Below are positions 43,481 to 53,990 of a stretch of DNA of 64,000 nt, piece after piece. Where the stretch lies: contig CM054145.1 of NCBI GenBank assembly GCA_028751875.1, positions 2,212,476 through 2,276,475 of the forward strand, given 5' to 3'. The translations under genes and the position numbers were made by a program. How positions within the stretch are numbered: the stretch's first letter is position 1; every line of letters starts with the position of its first letter. The notes beneath the pieces are model-generated. The model was not told the origin of the DNA, made no database searches, and worked only from the letters and a program-made list of their open reading frames with translations. Source of the stretch: Rapana venosa (Eukaryota; Mollusca; Gastropoda; Neogastropoda; Muricidae).

Positions 43481-43690
43481 AGCTAGTGCTTTGGTAGTCA
43501 TGTTGTCACTGTCCTGTTGTCTCACAATGCCTTCCACAATTCGGATCCTGTTACCACTAAAATAGTATATCATCTATTCTGTCGGGAAATTTACCATAAG
43601 CTCTAAACTGCTATTGTCACACCTCTACTGAAAAATGCCAACCTTTGATCAACATTCTGAAGAATTATGACCTGTCGGGAAATTTGGGTG
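43481..43690 (+). pseudogene. CR1/L2-like LINE fragment (start of RT region)
   Basis: Corresponds to 59815-60010: CACAATGCCTTCCACAATTC and CTGTCGGGAAATTTACCAT, ending abruptly in GAAGAATTATGACCTGTC. Module C tail follows at once, without LINE 3' end, so this is a recombination or assembly junction and not an insertion end. Confidence 0.7.
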
Positions 43691-44006
43691 GATATCCACA
43701 CTTGTGGTGAAAGTACCTTGATGGACACTGCTCTTGGAGGTTATATGACATCAAGCTGTGTATATTTAAACAAAGTGGAGTTGTGTTCTGTAGAATGAAA
43801 CGTACTGAATAAAGTGCAGAAATGTGTGGGAAGAAAGTAAGACTGCATGAAGTTCAGGGATTGGCATATAATGTTATACTGTGCTATGTTGTGTTGATGT
43901 TTCTTCTTGATGTCATTTCTATTAATTCTTTTTATTGGCCCTGCTTATATGCTGTCTCCAGTTTTCTCTTTTAGAATGATGTTTTCTTGTTGGTTTTTTT
44001 GGACAG
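43691..44006 (+). repeat. Module C tail and D acceptor tract
   Basis: GTGGATATCCACACTTGTGG corresponds to GTGGATACCACACTGTGG at 54921. The tract ends TTGGTTTTTTTGGACAG at 44006. Confidence 0.7.
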
Positions 44007-44197
44007 AATTCATCATGGCAGGAATTTGATTCATCTCTGGGATTGCAGCATCAATTCATGGCTGCAATGTTGTACCCTCGGAACATCTTCATAACATAGG
44101 ACTTGACATTCAAACACCAGAGACTTGATCATCAACACAGGACTTGATCACAACACCAGGACATCAGAAGTCAAACTTGTATGTGTTCCCTGAAAGG
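44007..44197 (+). other. Module D, exon-like segment
   Basis: Head TTCATCATGGCAGGAATTTG, then four degenerate units of the ACTTGATCATCAACACAGG type. It ends CCCTGAAAGG|GTATGG with one extra G compared with other copies. Confidence 0.6.
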
Positions 44198-44559
44198 GTA
44201 TGGTCCTGGTCACCCATTCTATTCACTTTTTTATACAAACAGTGAAGACTGTACTGGATCTGATAGCGCTGTGTGATAAAGTTCTCTGATGATACTGCTC
44301 TTGGAGACTTTTGAGATTTACAGTCTGTATGTTCAAGAGTAACCATGTAACCCAGTACACCTGCCACATGTGGGGAGTAAAAAAAACCAACCAAAAATCC
44401 GACTGGAGAGGATGGGCTCCGCAGGTTTGATTTGCCCAAGATACACCAATGTAAAGACAGCCAGAATCTCATACGGATCGGTCGTCGCGGGTTACCAAGG
44501 AGGCTTCTCGTTGCTCATCATGGACAGGATGTCGAAAGTATGCTACTGATGTAAAACGC

Positions 44560-45560
44560 AGCAAATTCGCGTGCAGAAACAACACCATCATTGCACATGG
44601 AATGTACGGACACTAAGAGCTGCAGGGCAAAGTGGAAGAACTGACACATGAGATGTCCAGATATCTATGCCAATCCTTGGGCTCTGCGAAGTCAGGTGGG
44701 AAAAACATGGGAGAGAGAAACAACGACCCAGGAAGACCACAAATTATACTACAGTGGAAAACGGATAAACATGAAACGGCGTGGGTTTTCGTTCACAAAG
44801 GACACCGTGAACACCGTCATGAGCTGTCAGCCTGTGTCAGCAGACTTATTACCATCCGCCTGAGAGCAACCTCTTTAACATAACTATAGTACAGGCATAC
44901 GCCCCTACATCAGACTGCACAGATGAAAGCGTAGAAGAATTTTATGACCAGCTACAAAGAGGTTCTTGAAATCAAAACCAAGAAAGACATCTCGTTGTGC
45001 AAGGCGTCTGGGGAACGCCAGGTAGGAGAAGATGCATGAAAGACTGGGAGGCGTTTGTGGGCCACATTGTAATTAACCTTCAATGAAAGAGGCTTGGAGA
45101 CTCCTGGAGTTTGCCAGTAACAACCACTCCAGCTAGTGAATACACTTGGCCCACACAAGAATCAGATAATTGGACATGGCATAGCCCAAATGGGAACACC
45201 ACCAACCAAATAGGATTACATCAATGGTGAAAACGACGGTTTCAGTTGCGTTAACATGGCACAGACACAAAGTTTTCCAGGGAGCAGACATAGGAGTGAT
45301 CATTGATCTTGTGATGATGACTTTCCGATACGTCTAAAGAAAATCCACAAGCGGAACAACATCGGATCAAATTTGACCTCGAGATGCTGAAGGACCAGAG
45401 ATATAGAATTTTTCAAGGCAAGGATAGGTGGAAAGTTTGCCAGACTCACTGTGAATAGACTCAGACATAGATACACTGACGATAGTTTCAATACAGCGGT
45501 GACCTGAAACAGCAAGCGAGCTTCTTGGCAAAACAGCGACAGTCGAAAAACCATGGGTCA
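44560..45560 (+). pseudogene. AP endonuclease domain of RTE, broken
   Basis: TWNVRTL (44596-44616) is the first catalytic block of APE-type LINE endonucleases (Asn of WNVR). Further blocks in shifting frames are LGLCEVR-like residues near 44680, FVHKDTVNTVMSC at about 44790, ITIVQAYAPTSD near 44885 (the AYAPT block), and a GDFNAK-like block reduced to QGVW..K at 44998. At least six frame changes are needed. The family normally nicks target DNA for target-primed reverse transcription. Confidence 0.8.
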
Positions 45561-46099
45561 CACCTAACATCCTACACTATGCGCAAGCATAGAGAGTTGA
45601 AGAAAAAAGAAAAATGAAAACAAAAGAACGAGCTGAAACAATATAGGGCAGGTCAACAAAAGAATCAGGAAGTCCATGAGGAGGCAAAAGAGAAAAGGAT
45701 CGGTGACAGTGCAAACATTGAGAGAACATCAAGGAAAAACAATAGGCAGAAAGCATATCAGCTGGTGAAAAGACCTGACTGCACGTAAACAGAGAAAAAG
45801 GTTTAACAATCCAAGACAAAAATGGGAGTGTCTCACTGACGACCAGGATATTCTGAAAACTGATGGACAGAATACTGCTCGACCTGTATATCTATAGAAA
45901 GAGGTGATCCAGAAGTCGTAATTGTACCCGAAAGCAAAGGACACAGACAGTCACCCTTTCCTCGAGGAAAGAAGTGGAAAAATACTGCAGTCGGATCGCT
46001 GGAAAAAGGGGAAGTCAAGCAGGGGATAACTACATTCCAGCTGTGTTGGTCCAAGCTGGAGGGGAAAGCCATGATCAGCGCCCTACTATGAATCTGCAA

Positions 46100-47510
46100 C
46101 AAGATTGGCAGACAGAAAATGGCCAACCCTGAGACGCAGTCACTCATCACACCCTCCCCCCCAAGAAAGGAATTCTACAAACAATGCCATAATTACTGCA
46201 CAAATCGCCTCATATGTATCCCAGCAAGGTCCATGCTGCAGATAATATTGAATAGGACTGAAGCCACAGCAGAGACCATCATTGCTGAGGAACAAGCAGG
46301 TTTCAGAGCAGGGCGCAGCAAACAGAACAGCTATTCAACCTCAGAATATATGTGAGCTCAGTTCCTTCAAACATCAACAAAGACCTTTACACGTATTTAT
46401 CGTTATTAAAGAAGGCATTTGACAGGGTGTGGCATGCAGCTTTGTGGGCAACATGAATTTGTACAGCATCAATGCAAACCTGATCAGAATCTTCAAACAG
46501 CGCTACAGCGAGGCCACCAGTGCAGTGTATACAACAACATATGGAGATTGGTTCGAACAAACAGTTGGAGTAAGGCAGGCTGTCTACTCTCACCACTCTT
46601 GTCAACATCTTCCCTTGAGAGAATCATGGCTGATGCTGCACTGGAACATCATGGAAGGATCAGTCAGCATTGGTGCAGAACGATCACAAACTCCGCTTCG
46701 CAGATGACATTGATGGAATAGCAGAGATAGAAAAAGAGCTTGCCAGCCTAAAGAACACTTGGATAAGGCCTCCAAAAATACGGCATGGAAATCATTGCAG
46801 AGAAGACCAAATGATGATAATACACAACGGATTAGCCACTGATATCCCAGGGTTAATGACTCCAGAAGCTGGAAACAGTTCAAAGCTCTTCAGTACCTGG
46901 GAGCCATTGTATCCGACCAGGGATACAAGCCAGAAGTAGTATGCAGGACTGCACAGACAATAACAGCTTTGTCAAAACTAAACACCATCTGGAGAGATAA
47001 GAATATCTCATTTATCTCCATGATCAGGACTAATGCGCTCCCTTGTCATATCATATTTCTGTATGCTGTGAATCAGGACCCTGGACTTGCAGATTGGAGG
47101 AGAGTAAGGCAGTGGAGATGAGATGCTTTTCGAGGACTCCTTGGCATCTCTACAAATGACCAACAAAGCAACGAACGAAAAGCGTGCATAAACAGAATCC
47201 AGCAAACATTTGGACCTATGAGAACCTTCTAACGATCGTGAAAAGCATAAACTTATGTGGTATGGGCATGTCACAAGAATCCCAAGGAATTACAAAAGAC
47301 AGTTTTGCAAGGCACATGTCCAAGGAGGAAGAATAAAGAGGCAGACCAAGGAAGAGTGGGAGGATAACATCAGTGAATGGACAGGCCTTAGAAACTCAAC
47401 AAAACCCTGAGAAAGGCAGCAGAACAGAGAGAGAATGGAGGGAACTGGTTGTGGAGTTTTGAGGGTTGATGCCCCCACGGTCGTCAGACTACGGGACAGA
47501 TAGATAGATT
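46100..47510 (+). pseudogene. Reverse transcriptase and C-terminal region of RTE, broken
   Basis: Visible blocks: EEQAGFRAGRS at about 46285, IKQRYS-like FKQRYSEATSAVYTTTYGDW near 46495, VGVRQ(G)C remnant at 46565, LRFADDIDGIA at 46691-46723 with the catalytic Asp pair, YLGAIVSDQGYKPEV near 46895, WYGHVTRIPRN near 47258, and EEWEDNISEWTGLRN near 47352. The end reads APTVV..DYGTDR-like before the tail. Frames shift repeatedly. Confidence 0.85.
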
Positions 47511-47518
47511 GATAAGGG

Positions 47519-47793
47519 ATGTTCAAGAGGGGGGAGGGTGGCTGGGAGTTGGGGAGGGGTGGGGGGGGGGGGGGGAGGTGTAAATGTAGAGATTAAAATT
47601 GTGAAAAAGCATGTAGCAAGGTAGTGGGCAGAATGAAGGTGATGATACATTAGTGTAGGACTGTGCTGTGATCTGTGATGATTTCTTTTTTTACATCCAA
47701 AAATATTAATTCATTAGTAAATGGCTTGCTCATTACTTACACAGATTTGTCTTTTTTGAGATAATAATGTATTCCTGTTTCTATGATTGCCAG
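47519..47793 (+). repeat. Module D tail
   Basis: Continues from the target duplication with a G-rich tract (47530-47578), TGTAAATGTAGAGATTAAAA and the E acceptor tract, which ends CTATGATTGCCAG at 47793. Confidence 0.75.
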
Positions 47794-48014
47794 ACTCTTC
47801 GCCAGAATTTCTTGATGGCAAGGACTTCTTCATGGCCGTAAGGACTTTGCCTTTGCCAGGATAACTTCATCACAAGACTTCTTCATTGTCACAAGGACTT
47901 TGTCTTTGCCAGGATAACTTCATCACAAGACTTCTTCATTGTCACAAGGATTTCTTCGTCACTGAAAAAACTTCATCGTCTGTTCCTCAGCTAGAGTTTC
48001 AAGGTTCACAAATG
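47794..48014 (+). other. Module E, exon-like segment
   Basis: Starts ACTCTTCGCCAGAATTTC after the acceptor-like AG, carries two copies of a roughly 55 bp unit (CACAAGGACTTTGTCTTTGC, then GATAACTTCATCACAAGAC), and ends TTCACAAATG|GTGAGTTTTT at 48014, a near-consensus donor. The 56.1 kb copy has three units. Confidence 0.65.
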
Positions 48015-48521
48015 GTGAGTTTTTTGTGTGTTGTTTTTTTTCACACTTATCCAGCCATTTTTTCCCTGCACCATGAAGATAGCAGCAGCACTCCAGCTTT
48101 GGGGATAGAGTTTGGATTGGAACTGACCAGAGGAAATTTGAGGAAAAGTCAAGTATTATAAAACGTCAACAAAAAGAAAAAGAAGTAGTGCTGATGTGAA
48201 CTGCGGGTGAAAATCCTCTGAAACAGGCGTCTCTGTGGTTGCCTTGATCCCAGACCTCAGAACAACAAGGCACAAAACATACTGTCCTGCCCCCTGATAT
48301 TATGTAGATACATTTTTATATGATCGTAAACATTTCTTTTTTTTCTCTTAAAAAAAGTGGATGTTTCCTGCATAAAAGTCCTGATGCATTGATGCTGTAT
48401 TGCACCATTTTCTGTGCCAATTGTTTCATATTTTAAAACAATATTTGTTTTCTCTGTTTTTGTTTATTGCACATGTTTTTTCTGTTTTTGAGGTAATAAC
48501 ATATTATTTTTATCATCTCAG
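48015..48521 (+). repeat. E-F spacer (intron-like)
   Basis: 507 bp starting GTGAGT and ending TATCATCTCAG at 48521, with T-rich tracts near the end. Copies at 56391-56849 and 40401-40845. No gene. Confidence 0.6.
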
Positions 48522-48791
48522 GTCTTACACCAGGACGTCTATCAAAACTTGTCCATGGGTGAAGAGTCATCTTCTGCATTGTGGCAAGACTTTCTTCATC
48601 AAAAGGACCTTCACTCATCACCAAGACTTCAATCATCACCGAGACGCGTCGTCACCAAGACTTCATATCGCCAAGTCTTCACTAATCACGGAAACTTCTT
48701 CTACATCAAGACTTCATTCAACACAGGCTTCAAGGCAAAGGACTTCCTCAGATCAAGACTTCATCGTCGCCAAGACTTTTTTCAATGCAAA
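48522..48791 (+). other. Module F, exon-like segment with 17 bp minisatellite
   Basis: Head GTCTTACACCAGGACG, units of ACTTCATCATCACCRAG type with variants, and the end TCGTCGCCAAGACTTTTTTC where the LINE is inserted. GACTTTTTTCAATGCAAA at its end is part of the LINE target-site duplication. Confidence 0.65.
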
Positions 48792-50099
48792 CACGTTTGG
48801 CATTACAGGCACAGCCCTCATGTGGTTTACTTCATACCTTACAGGCCGATTCTACACAGTTACAGTAAACAAGACTCAATCATCACCTGCAAAACTGGAA
48901 TGTGGAGTCCCACAAGGATTGGTTCTGGGCCCTGTTCTTTTCACTCTCTACACTGCTCCTCTTTCACATATAATAATCCATCATCAAATCAACAATCATT
49001 TCTATGCCGATGACTCTCAGATTGTTAGCAGTGATACACCTGAAAATCTGCCTTCTCTCTTGACAAATATGGACTACTGCTAGTTACAGCTAATCACAGA
49101 TAAAACCGAAGCCATGCTTGTAGGGACCAAACACAAACTCTCTCCCATCACAACAGCTTCAATAGAAATTGGCAATACATCAATTCCTCTATCCACTACT
49201 GTGAAATATCTTGGAGTCGTTATCGACAGCACACTCTCAATGCAAAAATTCATCACCCAGACCTGCAGTATGCTAATATAATTTAGAGCATATAAGTGCA
49301 ATTCAAATGTACCTGTCCACTGCTGACATCCAAATAGTCGCATCTCTCATTTTTTCACATCTGGACTATTGCAATTTCTCTTCTGGCTGGTCTGCCAGCA
49401 TCATCAATCACTCCCTTTCAACGTATTCAACACTCTGTATCTTGACGAGTCCTCGGAATGAAAAAATCAGAGCACTTAACTACTCTCTTGGATTCTCTCC
49501 ACTGGACTGCCTGTGCCACAGAGTGTAACGCTATAATAATCAGTACCTCTGCTCAAAGTGTTTGCACCAAAAAGCTCCACTCCTACCTCTGTGACTGTGT
49601 GCAACTATACATCCTTCTCGTTTCCTCCACTCTGCTGCAGATACCCTTTGCTTATGAATACCGAGGTTCAACCAATCCACAGTTGGCCGTCGCTCTTTCT
49701 CTGTTTCTGGTGCGGTGATCTGGAATGACGTCACTCTCTCTTTTCGCCGAAAGCCTACTTATGACACTTTTAAATCCAGCCTCAAGATATATTTATTCCA
49801 AAGTTAAGATTTTTCCCTCCTGTTTCATCTCAAATTTGTCCCTGCTTTCAACGGCCGAAATCCCCACCACTCTGCCAAAGTGTATAACCTGCATGTGTGT
49901 GTGTGTGTGTGTGCACACGCGCGAGTGTGTGCACACGCGCGAGTGTGTGTGTACATTTGAATTTGTGAACTCTGTTAATTGGTATTGGTTGTATGTGTTT
50001 ATTGGTATTGGTTGTATGTATATGGGTGTGTTGTATGCAAGTGCTTTGATTTATTTTTGCAAGATATAGCGCTATATAAATTCCATTCATTATTATTAC
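48792..50099 (+). pseudogene. CR1/L2-like LINE in module F, 5'-truncated
   Basis: GACTTTTTTCAATGCAAA ends at 48791 and GACTTTTTCACGCAAAG begins at 50100, a likely 15-17 bp target-site duplication. The RT fragment (about 48400-49083 in one frame) has GTALMWFTSYLTGRFYTV, CGVPQGLVLGPVLF (Ser to Leu change) and FYADDSQ. A deletion at 49080 joins MDYC to LQLNTDK-like residues and removes about 40 bp compared with 28.4 kb. The 3' region has GT-rich DNA at 49895-49955 and ends AGCGCTATATAAATTCC plus (ATT)n. Confidence 0.85.
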
Positions 50100-50310
50100 G
50101 ACTTTTTCACGCAAAGATTTCATCATAGTTAAGAGTTAAACAACACCTAAACTTCATCATAGTTGGGACTTAATCTTCTCCAAGATATCTCTCTGCACAT
50201 GACTTTGATCATCACTAGAATAATCTTCATTGTGCAATGTAATGGAATTCTTTTATTTCCAGAATAATGTTTGAATTGTGTTTCTTTATACATGTTTTAG
50301 GTCCTTTACA
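50100..50310 (+). repeat. Module F, downstream part
   Basis: Same as 29345-29550, beginning with the right copy of the LINE target duplication. Confidence 0.7.
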
Positions 50311-50314
50311 TGTG

Positions 50315-50510
50315 TGCCTGCGATTTTGTAAATGTTGTCTCGCTCCTTAAGCACACAGTGGCCTACTCGTGCAAAAGGCAGAATGTTTAACATGTGCACA
50401 AGAGTTGTGTATGGGGTGACACGTGGACTCGTTTAGTCTCCTCTGATGGATGTGTGATTTGGTGTTGGTTTTTTTTTTTTTATTGGGGGGAGGGGGGGGG
50501 GGGGGTAGGT
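50315..50510 (-). mobile_element. SINE body fragment with G tract
   Basis: Same fragment as 29555-29765; the G tract is at 50485-50504. Confidence 0.65.
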
Positions 50511-50529
50511 ATGAATAAGGTTTTAATGC

Positions 50530-51431
50530 TAAGGAGGACAGAGGGGACTTTAGAAAAAAAGGATGTTCTGATGAAACCAGCTCCACGTTGGCATTACTGA
50601 TGTTACATGCTTCTTCACACTGAGTGCTCCTGTCTTACTGGACAGTGCTTTAGTCTGGCATTGGATTTGGGTTTGTGTGTGTGTTGTTTTCTTTCATTAA
50701 AAAAAAATCGAGTAGTTGTTTGGTGCATGACTTTGATGTGTGTTTTCTTATTGTTTTTGTACTTTTTGATGAGTGGTGTGTAGGTGACATGAATTTTGGA
50801 TGTCAGAAACTGAAACCAGAAGTGGGAGAAAAGTGGAGGGATGGAGGAGCCACAAACAATAAAAAGAGAAAAAGAAGGGAAAAAAGAAGAAAAAAAAAAA
50901 CGGGAAAAGAAAAGGTGGTTGGAGGCTCCCCTCAAAAAAAACAAAACAAATCAACAACAAAATAGTGTCTGACTCTGTATGTTTTGTATGATGTCACTAT
51001 TTATTGACTTTATAGTGAGTTTTAAAGTGATAATTTTCATTCCTGAAATCTGTTTGGTGTGTCCATTGAACCTTTGTTGTAGATGGGCTGGAAATGGATG
51101 TTTGTAATTTGTGAAGCAGCACCAAAGTTGTAGTATCTTGTGTGTATGATGTTGTAATGTAGGCTTACACATGGAACATGATTGTGTGTATATGTGTGAA
51201 GTGGATAAAGCAGTGACCTAAGTAGCTAGAGCTTTGTTGTCATTTGGATCAGACTGAACTTGTGTTGATGGTCTCCTAGTGCAGAAATGATGTTTGTTGT
51301 GATGTGTGGAGAAAAGATTGTGGTGGTGAAGTCAGTGTTGATGTGGGCAGGCAGGAAGAGAATGAATTGTGGTGTGGGCAAATCCATGCTGTGGCCTTAG
51401 GACTGACAATAACGACATGGCAGACTGGAGT
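50530..51431 (+). repeat. Module G1
   Basis: Landmarks: TGATGAAACCAGCTCCACG, GTGACATGAATTTTGGATGT, a purine-rich block at 50820-50930, TGTCTGACTCTGTATG at 50966 (empty site of the I-type LINE), and GCAGTGACCTAAGTAGCTAG at 51212. Confidence 0.75.
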
Positions 51432-51441
51432 GCAACACAGA

Positions 51442-52801
51442 TTTGGATTCGGATTCGGATGTTTATTCATTAGGCCATAGCCCATAATGAAGAGGAAAGT
51501 GAACAAAAAACCAAATCATCAGAAACATTAAAAACAAACATACAATCAACAATATGAGAATCATAATAATGAACTATGATGTTGCAATTTCTCTCAGCTT
51601 GAAGGCTTTGTGAAGGAAGTGAGACAAGTTCCAAATATCGTTATGTCTTGCAGAGGACATCAGCAAAGTTAATTTGAACGTGCAAGGTGTAGAAAATTAT
51701 TTAGGTGAAATAAACTTATCTCTGAGCTCTTAAGAAATGGAACAGCACAGATAACGGAAATGTTTAATCTCATCTTTTACCACTTTTACTGAGGAGACAT
51801 ATCAAATCAATGTCATTACAATCTCTATATCGAAAGTGATGAGTGGCTAAACTTGAAATACCCAACCTAAACCTTGTGGTTACTATTTTCAAATGCCTGT
51901 CCATATCTGAAATCAAATACAACTTCATCTCATGTGAGCTACAAAATAATCTATAAAAATCAAACCTCGTGCTATTTTGAACATGTTCACTCCACTTCTG
52001 CCATCTGCAGTCAACTAAACGTTGACGAAAAATTCTTAGAAGAATGTCTGATTGATTGTTTACTGAAGTATGATGCTTATGTCATCCTGAGTGGAGATTT
52101 GAATTGTAGAACGGCTAATATTGGTCAAAATCACATGGGAAATTCTGTTCTTGACATGCAATGTGAAAGTCAGGCACTCAGTGCTGTTCGCTGTTCGCAA
52201 GATTTTAAGTTAAATAATTATGGAAAACTGTTATTGAATATGTGTACAACTTTAAGTCTAAGTATTTTAAATGGTGTATGTAACGGCGACCGTGAGGGTT
52301 GCTCATGCATAGTATAGAATTCTGGAAAGTAGTGTGAATGATTTTTTTTTTATTTTCTGTCAGAATTATTTTCCGCTGTGTGTGACACGGTGTGATGTGG
52401 CTCATTATCTGAAAACAAATAGTCTCCGATCACATGCCTCTTTCGCTTAATGTGAACTTTCCAAACAATAATTCTGTAATACTCGTGGGGAATCAGTCGT
52501 AACACAATCATTTCAGAAAATGGTATGGATTAATGAGCAAGTACTGTCTTTAAAGATACTCTATGTGTTCATATATAGTTCACGTAAAACATTTATACAC
52601 AATCGATTTGATTGATTTGGCATTAATGCGCTTTAAATATGTTTATTGAATCTTTAAAGAGGTGTGCGAGTGTATGACGAAATGTGTGTCTGTATATAAC
52701 CATAAAAGATCAGGTGGTTGGTTTGACAATGAATGTGTTAACAGCAGAAGACATGTGAGAAGGTTATTGAAAAAATATTGACGTACTTTGGACGTACAAA
52801 G
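51442..52801 (-). mobile_element. LINE insertion with 5' inversion (twin-priming structure)
   Basis: The 1,360 bp insertion is flanked by GCAACACAGA at 51432-51441 and 52802-52811. The left end, read on the minus strand, is a LINE 3' end: GCTATGGCCTAATGAATAAA followed by (CCGAAT)n. The right part (about 51870-52801) is instead sense on the + strand and carries endonuclease and linker sequence. Opposite orientation of the two halves inside one pair of target duplications is the expected product of twin priming. The empty site is at 33782 and the duplicate at 7517-8079. Confidence 0.75.
51874..52790 (+). pseudogene. AP endonuclease C-terminal part and linker of the inverted LINE half
   Basis: The frame 51874-52317 contains YVILSGDLNCRTANIGQN, the GD(F/L)N(A/C)R catalytic block of LINE AP endonucleases, followed by LLNMCTTLSLSILNG. 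After about 52310 the frame is lost; the linker block GGWFDNECVNSRRHVRRLL is readable near 52705-52765 and is intact in the 7.7-8.1 kb duplicate. No RT follows because the sequence ends at the inversion boundary. Confidence 0.8.
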
Positions 52802-52811
52802 GCAACACAGA

Positions 52812-53640
52812 GAGACATAGAGAGAGAGGTGGAAGCAGTGTGAAATTTGGGGTGTGGTTTTGTGTGTGGAATTGACAGTTAGTAACCATTATTTACTGTA
52901 TAATTTTCAGTTTGCGCATACATATATATTTATAGATATATATCTATGTGGGGGTGGGGGACATGCACTGATGTTTCCACGGATTATCTTGAACATGTAG
53001 CCAACATATTTGAAGCCACGCTCTTTGGTCTGTTGTAAAACCAGCTCCACAGTTGTATTGCTGATGTACATGCTTCTTCAGGACACAATGCTCCTGTCTT
53101 AATGATAGGACTTGAGTTTGTTTCAGTTGATTTATTGATGTATTTTTTAAATCCTGTTGTTTGGTACATCACATTCTTGTTGATTCATTGTTATGTGTGG
53201 TGACATGAAGTTTGGCCACCTAAACCTTCATTGTAGTTTGGACGTCAGAAACTGAAACTAGAAGGAAAAGTGGGGAGAAAAGAGGAGGATGGAGGACCTA
53301 AAAAAAGTAATAATGGGGATAAGAAAAGGTGGTTGGGGCCAGGCCCCCAGACATTAAATAAGATGAGAGAAAAAAGTAAAGGTGGGGGTGGTGGGGAGTG
53401 AAAAAGAAAAATCTTGGTAATATGTGATGAGAGTATTGTTTTTCCACCATTAGCATTTGTATTGAGTGGTAATTCATTCTTGTATGTAAGATCAATTTAT
53501 TTGTCCATTGAAAAATAATCATGGTCTTAAGGTGGCAGTATAGTTTGTGTTTGTGGCTGCTAATCTGTGTATTGATGTACTTACTGATAGATTTGACATG
53601 TGCTGGAAAATTGAGGTCTTCATGGCTGTAAGGACTTCTT
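52812..53640 (+). repeat. Module G2
   Basis: Nearly the same as 8090-8885. It carries an extra stretch at 53213-53235 (GGCCACCTAAACCTTCATTG) absent from the 8.5 kb copy. The purine-rich block lies at 53265-53410. Confidence 0.75.
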
Positions 53641-53641
53641 C

Positions 53642-53990
53642 TGGAACAACCTTCCTCTCGCTCTTTGACAAAGGCCTACATATGACACATTTAAATCCAG
53701 CCTCAAGACATATTTGTTTCAAACCTAAGTTTTTTCCCTCTTTTCATCTCAAAACTGCCCCTGCCTTCAACAGCCAAAATCCCATTACCCTGTCAAAGCC
53801 TACAACCTCGTGTGTGTGTGTTGCGTATGTGCGTGTGTTGTTATATTATAGGTCGCGTACATTTTGAATTTTGTCTAAGCTTTGGATAGTTATTGGCTGC
53901 ATGACTCTGTTAGATATGTTGATTGCAAGCGCTTGATTAGTTCTTTGCGAGATTTAGAGATATACAAATTCATTTTTATATTATTATTTT
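53642..53990 (+). pseudogene. CR1/L2-like LINE 3' end, strongly truncated
   Basis: Interrupts the head of module C: at 8883-8900 the sequence runs GGACTTCTTCATCATTGTTAAG without a break, while here GGACTTCTT is followed by GGAACAACCTTCCTCTCGC. The frame gives TFLSLFDKGLHMTHLN and FKPKFFPS-like residues, the C-terminal LINE end. The 3' tail (GAGATATACAAATTC, TTATATTATT) precedes CATCGTTGTTAAGAC, where module C resumes. The same insertion is cut by the gap at 6967-7016. Confidence 0.7.

Larger units (their letters stand above)
44340..47518 (+). mobile_element. Nearly complete RTE-clade LINE (3,179 bp)
   Basis: The element sits inside module D tail and is flanked by ATGTTCAAGAG at 44329-44339 and 47519-47529. 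The uninterrupted site is at about 55538 (GTCTGTATGTTCAAGAGGGG). Order: 5' UTR, AP endonuclease from about 44560, linker, RT with FADDIDGIA, C-terminal region, and a short 3' UTR with a (GATA)-like tail. The length is what is expected for a full RTE (about 3.2 kb). The single ORF is broken by many frameshifts and stops. Confidence 0.9.
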
